Positions 1 to 8,394 of a DNA stretch of 64,000 bases are shown piece by piece. A program made the translations under genes and the position numbers. The number at the start of each line of letters is the position of its first letter. Within the stretch, counting starts at the first letter, position 1. The DNA comes from CAZMNY01 sp964567745 (GTDB lineage Bacteria > Planctomycetota > Planctomycetia > Pirellulales > Pirellulaceae): NCBI GenBank assembly GCA_964567745.1, contig CAZMNY010000001.1:1-64000 (forward strand), written 5' to 3'. Below the pieces are notes generated by a model. The model did not search any database. It was not told the origin of the DNA and was given only the letters and a program-made list of their open reading frames with translations.

Positions 1-31
1 TTCTGCCCTTCGGGAGACCATCTTTCAACTT

Positions 32-403
32 TCAACAATTATTGGGACGCTTCCGTTTTTCCTGCGGATGGGCGGACTTGTCTGCATTGGCAACCATGAC
101 AAGTGATTGAACGTACACTCTTTTGTCACGTTGGTTTGCTGTATGTGCGACCAACTGCTGAATGGCAGTTTCCACAACCGATGAGAATTCGCTGGCTTTG
201 ACTTTCGAGACGAATTGCGTGATCGCAGCTTCAATTTCTTCAGGAGTCAAAGGCGCTTTGAGATTGAGCAAGACATCAGTAATGGTTTTGCGTTCGCTCC
301 TGCTCACCTTGCCGTCCACTGCCATCACGCAACAAAGTGCTTCAAGTAACGCGGGAAACCTGGGGTCATCGGATGGTCGTTGGGTCGACGAGGTTACTTC
401 CAT
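32..403 (-). CDS. TerB-like (tellurite resistance B family) protein
   Basis: A small (123 aa) probably cytoplasmic protein. The segment VMAVDGKVSRSERKTI followed by PEEIEAAI resembles the acidic helix-turn-helix core of TerB-like domains, which bind metal ions and often act in envelope stress or scaffold roles. The open frame continues upstream to 532, but that part crosses a perfect hairpin and reads as non-protein, so the ATG at 403 (MEVTSST) is preferred. The C-terminus is short and basic (EKRKRPNNC), and the second TerB-like half seems abbreviated after VANADKS. No operon partner is visible because the gene ends near the window edge. Family assignment is by motif only and the function is unknown. 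Confidence 0.6.
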   Translation of the reverse strand: MEVTSSTQRPSDDPRFPALLEALCCVMAVDGKVSRSERKTITDVLLNLKAPLTPEEIEAAITQFVSKVKASEFSSVVETAIQQLVAHTANQRDKRVYVQSLVMVANADKSAHPQEKRKRPNNC

Positions 404-460
404 TCTCGTGGTGCATTCCGCGGCAAGCATGGCTGCGAAATACGGTCTGTGAAGTTGCGT

Positions 461-517
461 GTGAATAGCATTCCAAAAGTGCAGCGTCTGGCGCTGCACT
501 TTTGGAATGCCTTTCAC
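461..517. repeat. Perfect 19-bp inverted repeat (long hairpin)
   Basis: The arms at 468-486 and 492-510 are exact reverse complements (19 of 19) around a 5-base loop, and a further 5-bp pairing (461-465 with 513-517) lies beyond a 2x2 internal loop. The hairpin lies upstream of the TerB-like gene and just before the integrase remnant. There is no T-run, so it is not a classic intrinsic terminator. It could be a REP/MITE-like element or a recombination or transcript-processing structure. Confidence 0.8.
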
Positions 518-535
518 ACTTCCCTGTCGCAATAA

Positions 536-1045
536 GCGCGGCCAAATGACGACGAAGAGCGCTCTCCGACGATCAGCGAAATCGGCAAGCGAGCAATGGT
601 CTTAACGGACGCTTCGACGAACAAGCATGCGACGAGTCACGATATCAGGCGCCGCGCGTTTACGAGTCGACTCGGAAGGCGGCTCTCAACGGCCGAACTG
701 TCCAAATGGATGCGGCATACGTCGAGCGATACAACTCTTCGCTACTATCACGCCCCGACGACGGAGGAACTCGCTGGCCGCGTCTGGGGGGACACTTTAG
801 GGGACCGTGCGCAAAAACAAGGGTCGACCCCGGCTCAAGGGGTCATGCCTAATTCTAGATTTTCAAAGATCTTAGAAAGCGGAGGGCACGAGACTCGAAC
901 TCGCAACTCCTTGCGGAGCACCTCATTTCCAATGAGGCCGCTAGCCATTCGCTTACCCTCCGAGCTCTTTGGCCCGGTTCATTATGTCGTTCGCGTCTTT
1001 TCGTTCAACTGCGATTCGCCATTAAGACGTTCATCTGAGGATTAA
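536..1045 (+). pseudogene. Tyrosine recombinase (integrase) C-terminal remnant
   Basis: The translated frame shows the C-terminal catalytic half of a tyrosine recombinase: HDIRRRAFTSRL (the HxxR box), then MRHTSSDTTLRYY (second His and nucleophilic Tyr). Everything N-terminal to about residue 20 of the frame is missing, because a stop at 533-535 closes it. After the TEELAGRVWGD segment (about 809) the normal end is lost, and the frame runs on through the antisense of the neighbouring tRNA to 1045. An ATG at 596 could start a 149-aa product, but it would lack the first catalytic Arg and the core-binding domain. The remnant faces the 3' end of tRNA-Ser, the usual layout for an element integrated at a tRNA. 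It is probably non-functional. Confidence 0.7.
880..961 (-). tRNA. tRNA-Ser (anticodon GGA)
   Basis: Read on the minus strand, the 5' acceptor GGAGGGT pairs with GCCCTCC (one T-G pair) and is followed by discriminator G. The anticodon stem is CCTCA/TGAGG around loop TTGGAAA, giving anticodon GGA, which reads UCC and UCU. A long variable arm (GCTCCGCAAGGAG) marks it as class II, as expected for serine. The T arm is GCGAG-TTCGAGT-CTCGT. CCA is not encoded. The 3' end faces the integrase remnant. Confidence 0.93.
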
Positions 1046-1132
1046 GGTTCACATCTTGCTTCGACCCGCCAGGTCGACGAATGACGCGAATCCCTGTTGG
1101 CCTGCCTCACCCTAACCGCCATGATTGGCCAA

Positions 1133-2401
1133 CTAGTCTATCACGGAGGCGCGGCTAATTAGGTCGATGAACTCCGCATTGGTCTTGTAGCGAGCGAGCT
1201 GTTTCGTCAGCTGCTCCATCGCCTCCACATGGTGCATGGACGTCAGGGTCCGCCGCAACATGGTCGTGGCGCTCAAGATCTCCGGCGAGTGGAGCAGTTC
1301 TTCTCGTCGCGTTCCAGACTGCGAAATGTCGACCGCCGGCCAAACGCGCCGATCCGATAGTTTGCGGTCGAGCACCAATTCCATGTTGCCAGTGCCCTTG
1401 AACTCCTGAAAAATCAGCTCGTCCATGCGGCTTCCGGTATCGACCAGGGCGGTGCCCATGACTGTTAGCGAACCGCCTTCCTCGAACGCTCGCGCTGTGG
1501 CGAACAGTTTCTTGGGAATGTCCATGGCTTTGATATCGACACCGCCCGACATCGTCTTGCCCGTGTTGCCGACCCACTTGTTGAACGCTCGAGCAAGCCG
1601 CGTGATCGAGTCCAAAAGCAGAAAGACATCTTGGCCCATCTCCGCCAGTCGCCTACAGCGAGCGACGGTCAGTTGCGATAGCCGCACGTGACTCTCGACG
1701 TCCTGATCGAGACTGCTGGCGATGACTTCGCCGTTGACGTTGCGCCGCATGTCGGTGACTTCTTCAGGCCGCTCGTCAATTAGCAGGACGATTAACTTGA
1801 TGTCGGGATGATTCTGCGCGATGCCTTGGCTGACGTGCTGAAGCAGCACCGTCTTGCCAGTTCGCGGAGGCGCGACAATCAGGGCTCGCTGACCGCGGCC
1901 AAGCGGCGTCAGCAGGTCAATCACTCGCGTTGTGAGCGGCTGTTGTCCGGTCTCCAGATTCAACCATTGTTCCGGGTTGATCGGAGTCAGATCTTCAAAC
2001 TTCTTGATCTTGAGATAGTCTTCCGGCTTGACGCCATCGACGTCGACAATCTCGCGCAAACGCGGTCCGGTTTGCTTGCGAGCATGCTGGACAAAACCTC
2101 GAATCAAGAGGCCTTCGCGGAGTCCATAGCGTTCGATCATGGTGCCGGGAACGAACGGATCCGATCGTTCACGGGAATAGTTATTGGAGGGACTTCGCAG
2201 AAATCCATAGCCATTGGGGTGCATCTCGAGCAGGCCAAAACCGGCCTCCAACGGCGCATCCGCGTCAAACGACTCGCGGTCCATCGAACGTCCTTGCGGA
2301 CGACGACGCTTGTGATGGTGACGACGTCCTCCGCCACCGCCTCCGCCTCCGCCTCCGCCCGAATGGTTCTGGCGGGATCGAAAACGCTTCTTTTTCCCCA
2401 T
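1133..2401 (-). CDS. rho: Transcription termination factor Rho
   Basis: Rho is a hexameric RNA-dependent ATPase/helicase that ends transcription (422 aa, close to the family norm). An N-terminal extension of basic, glycine-rich (11 Gly, residues 15-25) and His-rich sequence precedes the RNA-binding cold-shock-like domain (about residues 52-125, GFGLLEMHPNGYGFLR). The motor domain has Walker A APPRTGKT (Lys183), Walker B FLLLDSITR (Asp264), and the Q/R-loop region through LVDTGSRMDELIF and FKGTGNMEL. All catalytic elements seem intact. The homopolymer-like Gly codons could vary in length between strains. The gene is divergent from the thioredoxin-like gene and separated from it by about 700 bp. 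Very confident. Confidence 0.98.
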   Translation of the reverse strand: MGKKKRFRSRQNHSGGGGGGGGGGGRRHHHKRRRPQGRSMDRESFDADAPLEAGFGLLEMHPNGYGFLRSPSNNYSRERSDPFVPGTMIERYGLREGLLIRGFVQHARKQTGPRLREIVDVDGVKPEDYLKIKKFEDLTPINPEQWLNLETGQQPLTTRVIDLLTPLGRGQRALIVAPPRTGKTVLLQHVSQGIAQNHPDIKLIVLLIDERPEEVTDMRRNVNGEVIASSLDQDVESHVRLSQLTVARCRRLAEMGQDVFLLLDSITRLARAFNKWVGNTGKTMSGGVDIKAMDIPKKLFATARAFEEGGSLTVMGTALVDTGSRMDELIFQEFKGTGNMELVLDRKLSDRRVWPAVDISQSGTRREELLHSPEILSATTMLRRTLTSMHHVEAMEQLTKQLARYKTNAEFIDLISRASVID

Positions 2402-3104
2402 GACTCACCTACGATTCCTGCAGTGGGAGCGCCATCGGTTGAGACAAGAAAACGCGGACCGTGGTCGATTGACTGGCAATGCCAACCATCATGAAACGGC
2501 ACTCACGACGTCGCAATCCGATGCTCGTACGCATTAGCTAGACACGGAATCTCACGCTTCCCAAAGCGTTCGTCCGCCTTTTAGAATTAACTGTCCGCGT
2601 CCATAGTCGACCTCGACTATCGATCGCCGCCAGGTCCTTAACCACGCAGACCAAACATCCACAACGAGAGATGTGGTCAGCTCCACCGGAATGAGACACG
2701 ACTGTCATCGCGCCGCGGAGTTAAAGAAGCCTTCTCAGGTCCCTGGTAATCCTCAATCCCAACTACTTTGGACTGGGGAGGAGGTCCAAAAGCTCTTGGA
2801 CCAGCGGCGCATCTTTACGCCAGACAGAGTTCAAAACTATGGGGAATCTTACTCATGTCTTCGGTTGTGTCAAGCGATTCCTCGCAGCCAATATGGGAAA
2901 ACAGGGAGTTTTTTTGTGCTTCTGCCGCCGGATTTAGGCCCTATATCCGCTAGAAACCGGACATTTTCACAATTCGCCTGCATCGAGCCCAACGCCCAGG
3001 CCGATAAGCCGAGTACCGCTGTATGTCGACTGCGACTGACCTGTCCGTCAGCGCCTCCGTTCGCCGCCGCAACGTTTCCACCAGTTTCCAAACGGACTTC
3101 TTCC
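2402..3104. other. Divergent intergenic region between rho and the thioredoxin-like gene
   Basis: This 703-bp stretch has no convincing gene. One frame is open from 2673 into the downstream gene, but its translation up to 3104 has no signal peptide or domain character. Promoters for both flanking genes must lie here. I did not find a clear -35/-10 pair. Confidence 0.5.
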
Positions 3105-4913
3105 ATGCGTAACAAACTGACTCTAACCGCCCTGACGATCGCAGTCACGATGGCACTCGCCGCCCCGGCGCAGGCCATCATTCGTTGGGAGCGAGATATT
3201 GAGTCGGCAAAACAATTGGCGAAACAAACCCGCCGTTTGGTCCTGCTGCATTTTTGGTCCGACGATTGTCCGCCTTGTCGACAACTCGAAAAGAATGTCT
3301 TTCCGCGAAGCGAAGTTCAACGATCGATCGCGGCCGGGTATGTGGCCGTCAAAATCCACGGCAAACAGTCTCGCCATCTGACCGAACAATTCGACGTTCG
3401 CGGCTGGCCCACCGACATCATCATGACTCCGGACGGGCGAGAAATCTATCGCACAACGAGCTCACAAGATCCCAACAAATACATCCGGCTGCTCGACACG
3501 GTCGTCGCGCACGCTCGCGTCAATAAGCCCGCTCAACACACCGCCGCCGCAACCGCGCAAACGCCTCGAGCCGCAACCGCGCCCAACCAGCCGCCGAGTC
3601 GATTCAGCTCCAGCGGCCAAGGACCCGTTTCACAACGCCGAACAGTCAACCCGCAAGCAACAAGCCGCTACGGACAGCCGCCCCAACGGCCAGCCACCAA
3701 CGCGGCACCGCAGTTTGCGACTCGGCCCGCACCACCACAGCCGACAATGCGGATCAACCCCTACATAGCGCGAAACCCAAGTCCGGCCCCGCCCTCAGGC
3801 GCAGGCGCTCCGTCGCGTTACTCCGGTCCGCAGGCTCATGCAACTAGACCAGCAGGGCAAACTCCAGCCGCTCAAACTCCTGTCGCTCAAAATCGTGCTG
3901 AACGAAATAACCATCATCAAACGGCACCAGTCCCGACAGACCCGTCATCTCGTTACGGCAGGCGGTCGCCCGCCCAACAATTCGCCGCTCGACAACAGGC
4001 CAACAATCCGCCAGCCGCGCCGTCAGCTGCACCGTCAGTTGCACAAGCGCCGTCCTCCCGACAACCTACGATCGATGCGCCGCCCTCGGCTCGAGTTGCC
4101 TACACGACTGGTGCCAGTCGTTACGGCGCGCCTGCGGCTGGAGCTAGCCGCTCCGGCGCCCCCGATGCGGCCGCCAATCGATACGGTTCGCCAGCAGCGC
4201 CGCCCCGTCAAGCCGACTCGCGTCAAGCCGCTTCCAATCAAACTCGTCGTCCCGGCACAAGCTCGCCAGTCGGTCAAAACCAATACGTCGCCGAAAACCG
4301 GAGCTCGTACTCACCACCCTACGCGGAACAGTCGCGGTCGCAGACTCGTCAGTCATACGGGAGTCAGCCAAGTCAGGCAACAGCCGACTCGAATCGCACA
4401 CGACAACAGCCTCCGCAGCAACAGGGCGGCATCATTCCTCCACGTTACGGGTCACAAGCCGCCGTCACGCCACAAAGCCTCAACGGGCCGCAGATATCAA
4501 TCGGGCAGCCTGCCACCACTGTTCCGCCTCAAGCTCCCGACCGAAACATCGGGATGGATGGCTTCTGTCCCGTCACCTTGCAAGAGCACCGTGTGTGGCG
4601 AAAAGGCGGTCAGCCATACGCTGTCGTTCATCGAGGTCGCGTATTCCTCTGCGCAGGACCGGACGAGTTGGCCAAGTTCAAACAGAAGCCCGATTTCTAT
4701 TGCCCGCTGCTTTCGGGGCTCGATCCCGTCCGCCTGCTTCAAACGAACGAGTTGGTCGACGGACGCCGCGAATTCGGCATCTGGCATGAGCAATCGATGC
4801 TCCTCTTCTCCAGCGAAGCTTCGCTCGCCGCCTTCAGCCAGCAACCTGAGCTGTACATGCAAGGCATTCAGCAAGCCATGGCGCACGAACGGAGCACGGG
4901 TCGTTGGCGATAG
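3105..4913 (+). CDS. Secreted thioredoxin-like protein with long Pro/Gln/Ala-rich linker
   Basis: A predicted exported protein of 602 aa. Residues 1-24 form a signal peptide ending AAPAQA. Residues about 25-135 are a thioredoxin fold with the redox motif DDCPPCRQ (Cys55, Cys58) and a downstream cis-Pro segment (VRGWPTDIIM), so it may act in periplasmic disulfide exchange. About residues 145-470 are low-complexity Pro, Gln, Ala, Ser and Arg with recurring SRYG units, probably a disordered spacer. The C-terminal ~130 residues (GFCPVTLQEHRVWRKG onward) are a Cys-containing folded domain reminiscent of YHS-type domains, apparently two halves (FCPV and FYCPLL). The ATG at 3105 is chosen because the signal peptide begins there. 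Its stop lies 3 bp from the convergent DUF971 gene. The redox partner is unknown. Confidence 0.85.
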   Translation: MRNKLTLTALTIAVTMALAAPAQAIIRWERDIESAKQLAKQTRRLVLLHFWSDDCPPCRQLEKNVFPRSEVQRSIAAGYVAVKIHGKQSRHLTEQFDVRGWPTDIIMTPDGREIYRTTSSQDPNKYIRLLDTVVAHARVNKPAQHTAAATAQTPRAATAPNQPPSRFSSSGQGPVSQRRTVNPQATSRYGQPPQRPATNAAPQFATRPAPPQPTMRINPYIARNPSPAPPSGAGAPSRYSGPQAHATRPAGQTPAAQTPVAQNRAERNNHHQTAPVPTDPSSRYGRRSPAQQFAARQQANNPPAAPSAAPSVAQAPSSRQPTIDAPPSARVAYTTGASRYGAPAAGASRSGAPDAAANRYGSPAAPPRQADSRQAASNQTRRPGTSSPVGQNQYVAENRSSYSPPYAEQSRSQTRQSYGSQPSQATADSNRTRQQPPQQQGGIIPPRYGSQAAVTPQSLNGPQISIGQPATTVPPQAPDRNIGMDGFCPVTLQEHRVWRKGGQPYAVVHRGRVFLCAGPDELAKFKQKPDFYCPLLSGLDPVRLLQTNELVDGRREFGIWHEQSMLLFSSEASLAAFSQQPELYMQGIQQAMAHERSTGRWR

Positions 4914-4916
4914 CAG

Positions 4917-5243
4917 CTATCCTTGTTCTTTCGGAATGTTCGCGAAGGCTGCGAGTTTTTCCCAAGTGAAGAGCCCGGTATCGTGCCCGTCGGACCACTT
5001 GATGCGGAGCGCGTAGGCCCCGACAAGCTCCATTTTCTGGATCGAAATATCTTCCGGGATGTCGGCTAGCTGCACGAGTTTTTGCCCCGTCAGCTCGTGC
5101 ACGCAGTGGGCGCAACCACAGGCGTCGCGCAAATTTCGAAACGGAATCTCAACGGCTCGATCCGCCCAAACCACTTCCAAACATCCACGCTCGGCAAGAT
5201 TGTTGATGTTGTTTGGCGCGGGTGTCTGTTCCGGGAGTGTCAT
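4917..5243 (-). CDS. DUF971 (gamma-butyrobetaine hydroxylase-like N-terminal domain) protein
   Basis: A 108-aa stand-alone DUF971 protein. The fold is shown by LEVVWADRAVEIPFRNLRDACGCAHCVHELTGQ in the first half and by IKWSDGHDTGLFTWEKL near the C-terminus. The CGCAHC cluster with a following His resembles a zinc or iron site. The family is found alone or fused to Fe-S carrier proteins and has been linked to Fe-S cluster handling, but its biochemical role is unsettled. It lies 6 bp downstream of the rhomboid gene on the same strand and may be co-transcribed with it. Confidence 0.85.
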   Translation of the reverse strand: MTLPEQTPAPNNINNLAERGCLEVVWADRAVEIPFRNLRDACGCAHCVHELTGQKLVQLADIPEDISIQKMELVGAYALRIKWSDGHDTGLFTWEKLAAFANIPKEQG

Positions 5244-5249
5244 CGCTTG

Positions 5250-6421
5250 TCACCAATCTTCGACTACAAAAAGAGCATCTTCGCCTTCGCGTCTTCGGCC
5301 TGCACTGACGAGCTTCTGGTACCGCGCCAAGTGGTCACTACTCAAGTCTTGCCGGTTGATCTTTGCCAACACATGCAAGGCTTGCGTCGGTCGACCTGAG
5401 TGGTCAAGCAAGACGGAAGCGAGTTGAATTCGAACGGCGCCGGAACGCTGCTCAAACGACCGCAAGTAATCTACCATAGCAGCAATCGCATTGTCCCACG
5501 ACTGTTGATTGGTCAGCAGGCCGATCAGTTTCAACAGGTCAATCGCATCCGAGCGCCACTCGGAATCGTCCGATAGGAATCGTTGATAAGCGGTCCACGC
5601 AAGCGGCCCATTTTTTCTCGCAACGACCTCGGCGAATTCATTCCGACGGCGATCGTTTTCATCATCGCCCAACGCCTGTTCTTCAGTCAGTTGCTTCGCC
5701 AAGTCCGACGACCGACCGATAAATCCAACGTCATCGTCCTCGGGCGTCTTGCCACGAATGATCGAGAAGATGTCGCAGCGCTCTGCTTCGACTTGATTGA
5801 ATTTCAGCATCGCCAAGCCAATGGCAAAACCGATAGCAGCGCCCATCAAGTGTAAAGTTGCGCTGCCTACCCCGTGCACGAGGAGTTTTACTTCGAACTG
5901 CATGATAAGAAACTGCAGAAACACCATGCCCAAGCAGAACACGGAAATGAGAATGTCAAAGAACCTTGGAACGTGCAGCCGCCAGCAGAAAAACGCCTTG
6001 AGATTGCAATTGGGCGCCCACAGGAACGCCATCGCCATCAAGCCGAAGATCACGACCGACGCCCCGTCTTCAACGCCCAACATCATCGTCTGCTCGATGA
6101 AACACTGCGTCACGTCAATCGCCAGAAAAATCGCCACCAGCCGATCTTCCCTTCACCGATCAAGCCAAAACAGGATAAGGCGATTAAATTGAAAGCGAGG
6201 TGGACGATCCCCAAATGGTCGAAGATGGACGTCACCCATTGAAGCGGATGGTAACCGTCGCCCCATGACAGGAGCAATTCCGAGCCGCCCACGGCCAGAT
6301 ATTCGACGCTTGCCACGACGCAGAGCACTATCGCGCTGACCGTGGCGATTGGATAGTGTATATCGGCGTGCCTGTCGAATAGACCAGCAGCATGGCAACC
6401 GCTATTGTCGTTGTGATGCAA
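5250..6421 (-). pseudogene. Rhomboid-family intramembrane protease with C-terminal helical repeat, interrupted by a frameshift
   Basis: Two adjoining frames together encode one rhomboid protein. The first (from ATG 6421) gives TM1, the L1 region WGDGYHPLQW, and TM2 with the HLAFN motif, then runs into a stop at about 6110. The second (from a GTG at 6137) continues with the Ser segment GVEDGASVVIFGL, further TM helices, and a conserved His in ATLHLMGAAIGFAIG, followed by a ~170-residue soluble TPR-like tail. The frames join at a run of five A on the plus strand (6126-6130, five T in the coding sense); six T would restore reading through RFFLAIDV. Both catalytic residues survive. It may be a true pseudogene, a phase-variable gene or an assembly error. 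Transcribed with glpK and its neighbours. Confidence 0.75.
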
Positions 6422-6496
6422 TCCGAAAAGCAGTCTACGGTTTCCGCAAACTACGGTCTCATGATCGGCGGAATTGGCGAGCGGCCTAGGCGCGAT

Positions 6497-6781
6497 TTAG
6501 CATCGAACCGAACCGCCCCCGTCGCCTCTCCATTCTTGATTGCCTCTTGCCCCATCGGCGCCGTACAAACGAAATCCAGCGATAATCGTGAAGCCGAGCA
6601 GGATCAGGATGGTGCCGGCGACAGCAAACGTCAATCGCACGCCGCCTCGCCCCCAACGACCTTCAAGCCAGGCGGCGCGGCGAGTCTGAAAGAAGACGCT
6701 GATATTGCCAATCGCAGCGGCCAACGCGACAACGCCCAACGTAATCGAGATGCCGCCGACAAACAAATCTTGCCCGTTCAC
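6497..6781 (-). CDS. Small two-TM membrane protein translationally coupled to glpK
   Basis: A 94-aa protein with two predicted membrane helices (LFVGGISITLGVVALAAAIG and VRLTFAVAGTILILLGFTII) joined by a basic loop with WLEGRWGR. I choose the GTG at 6781 because it overlaps the glpK stop in a GTGA, implying coupled translation. A longer frame to 6925 would lie inside glpK. The protein is not a glycerol channel: it lacks the NPA motifs and six helices of GlpF. Its role is unknown, and its position suggests a link to glycerol uptake or the envelope. Confidence 0.65.
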   Translation of the reverse strand: MNGQDLFVGGISITLGVVALAAAIGNISVFFQTRRAAWLEGRWGRGGVRLTFAVAGTILILLGFTIIAGFRLYGADGARGNQEWRGDGGGSVRC

Positions 6782-8277
6782 GAATCTCTCTCCTCCCAAT
6801 CCAAAGAGCGTTCGACCGCTTTCTTCCAACGCGAATACCGTCGCTGCCGAATGGCATCGTCCAGGCTCGGCTGAAACTCGCAATCGAGCCGCCAGTTGTT
6901 GCGGACATCGTCGAGCCCGGACCAAACGCCGACGGCCAGCCCAGCAAGATACGCAGCACCCAGCGCGGTCGTCTCAACCACCTCGGGACGCCGCACGGCG
7001 ACATCCAGCAAATCCGATTGGAACTGAAGCAGTGAATCATTTGCCGAGGCACCGCCGTCGACTTTGAGTTCGGCGAGCCGAGCACCGCAATCGGCCTCCA
7101 TCGCCTCGATGAGATCACGCGTTTGAAACGCCATGGCTTCGATTGATGCGCGGGCAATATGCGCCGCCGTTGTGCCTCGAGTCAAACCGAGAATTACGCC
7201 CCGCGCGTATGGATCCCAGTAGGGCGCACCCATGCCGACGAACGCCGGCACCACGTAGACTCCTCCACTATCATCAACCTCGGCCGCCAGCTTCTCGACC
7301 TCCGCCGACTCCGCGATGACGCCGAGCCCGTCTCGCAGCCATTGAACGACCGCGCCGGAGACGAAAACGGATCCCTCGAGACAATAGGTCGTCTGATCGC
7401 CAATCGACCATCCGATCGTCGTGAGCAAGTTGTTCTTGGATTCGACAGGCGACGATCCCGTGTTCATCAACATGAAAGCGCCAGTGCCGAACGTGTTTTT
7501 GGCCGAACCAATTTCGAAGCAAGCCTGCCCAAACGTGGCCGCTTGTTGATCGCCCGCAATACCCGACACCGGGATAGCTCGCCCAAACAAATCCGGATCC
7601 GTCTCGCCATAGACATGGCTCGAGGGAAGCACGGTTGGCAGCATGGCCTGGGGTATCCCCAATACGTCGAGCAACTCGCTGTCCCATTCGAGCGTATGAA
7701 TGTTAAACATCAACGTTCGGCTCGCGTTGCTCACATCTGTCACGTGAACACGACCGCCGGTCAATCGCCAGAGTAGAAATGCATCGACCGTGCCGAAAAG
7801 CAAATCGCCGCGTTGAGCCCGTTCTCGCGAGGGATCGACTTGATCGAGAATGTGTTTGAGTTTCGTGCCGGAAAAATAAGCGTCGACGACCAGCCCGGTC
7901 TTCTTGCGAAAGCTCTCCTCGTACCCGTCGGATCGCAATTGCTCGCAGATCCCGGCTGTGATTCGACTCTGCCAAACGATGGCGTTGGCGACAGGTCGGC
8001 CGGTCTGCCGATCCCAGACGATCGTTGTTTCGCGTTGATTCGTGATACCGATCGCTGCAATTTTCTCGGCACCGCCAAGCTCGTCCACAACGCGTTTGGC
8101 CGTGCGAATCTGCGAATCCCAAATCGCCTCCGGAGCATGTTCAACATGCCCTGGCTGCGGCAGAATCTGAGGGAACTCCTCCTGAGCGGTTGCGACGGCC
8201 TGGCCATCGGGCGAAAACGCGATCGCTCTGCTCGAAGTGGTCCCTTGGTCGAGAGCCAACACATATTTCTGCGTCAC
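6778..8277 (-). CDS. glpK: Glycerol kinase
   Basis: Phosphorylates glycerol to sn-glycerol 3-phosphate with ATP (499 aa, normal length). The FGGY-family N-terminal motif LALDQGTTSSRAI is present. Other hallmarks are QILPQPGHVEHAPEAIW, the ATP-site segment AGDQQAATFGQACF, NTFGTGAFMLMNTG, and the C-terminal signature KVDGGASANDSLLQFQSDLL. It follows glpD by 117 bp on the same strand and overlaps the next membrane-protein gene by 4 bp. With GlpD it forms a complete route from glycerol to dihydroxyacetone phosphate. Very confident. Confidence 0.97.
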   Translation of the reverse strand: MTQKYVLALDQGTTSSRAIAFSPDGQAVATAQEEFPQILPQPGHVEHAPEAIWDSQIRTAKRVVDELGGAEKIAAIGITNQRETTIVWDRQTGRPVANAIVWQSRITAGICEQLRSDGYEESFRKKTGLVVDAYFSGTKLKHILDQVDPSRERAQRGDLLFGTVDAFLLWRLTGGRVHVTDVSNASRTLMFNIHTLEWDSELLDVLGIPQAMLPTVLPSSHVYGETDPDLFGRAIPVSGIAGDQQAATFGQACFEIGSAKNTFGTGAFMLMNTGSSPVESKNNLLTTIGWSIGDQTTYCLEGSVFVSGAVVQWLRDGLGVIAESAEVEKLAAEVDDSGGVYVVPAFVGMGAPYWDPYARGVILGLTRGTTAAHIARASIEAMAFQTRDLIEAMEADCGARLAELKVDGGASANDSLLQFQSDLLDVAVRRPEVVETTALGAAYLAGLAVGVWSGLDDVRNNWRLDCEFQPSLDDAIRQRRYSRWKKAVERSLDWEERDS

Positions 8278-8394
8278 CTCGTCACCCTCCCATCGTCTTG
8301 GGCGTTCCCATTACGCGACGTTCGATCGCCCGCGTTTCGTCGTCGCACAAAAGCCATAAATTCAAACACGACGCAACATATCACCGTCCGTCGC

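Noticed and set aside
1808..2494. Long plus-strand frame antisense to rho
   Set aside because: Fully covered by the certain rho gene, with no protein features.
2673..3104. Long in-frame N-terminal extension of the thioredoxin-like protein
   Set aside because: The signal peptide begins at 3105, and the upstream residues have no export signal or domain character.
3838..5016. Open frame of 392 codons overlapping the thioredoxin-like gene in another frame
   Set aside because: It arises from the skewed codon content of the Pro/Gln-rich linker, has no ribosome site, and runs into the DUF971 gene.
6497..6925. Longer 142-codon version of the small membrane protein
   Set aside because: The added N-terminal part lies inside glpK and has shadow-frame composition; the GTGA overlap gives a natural start.
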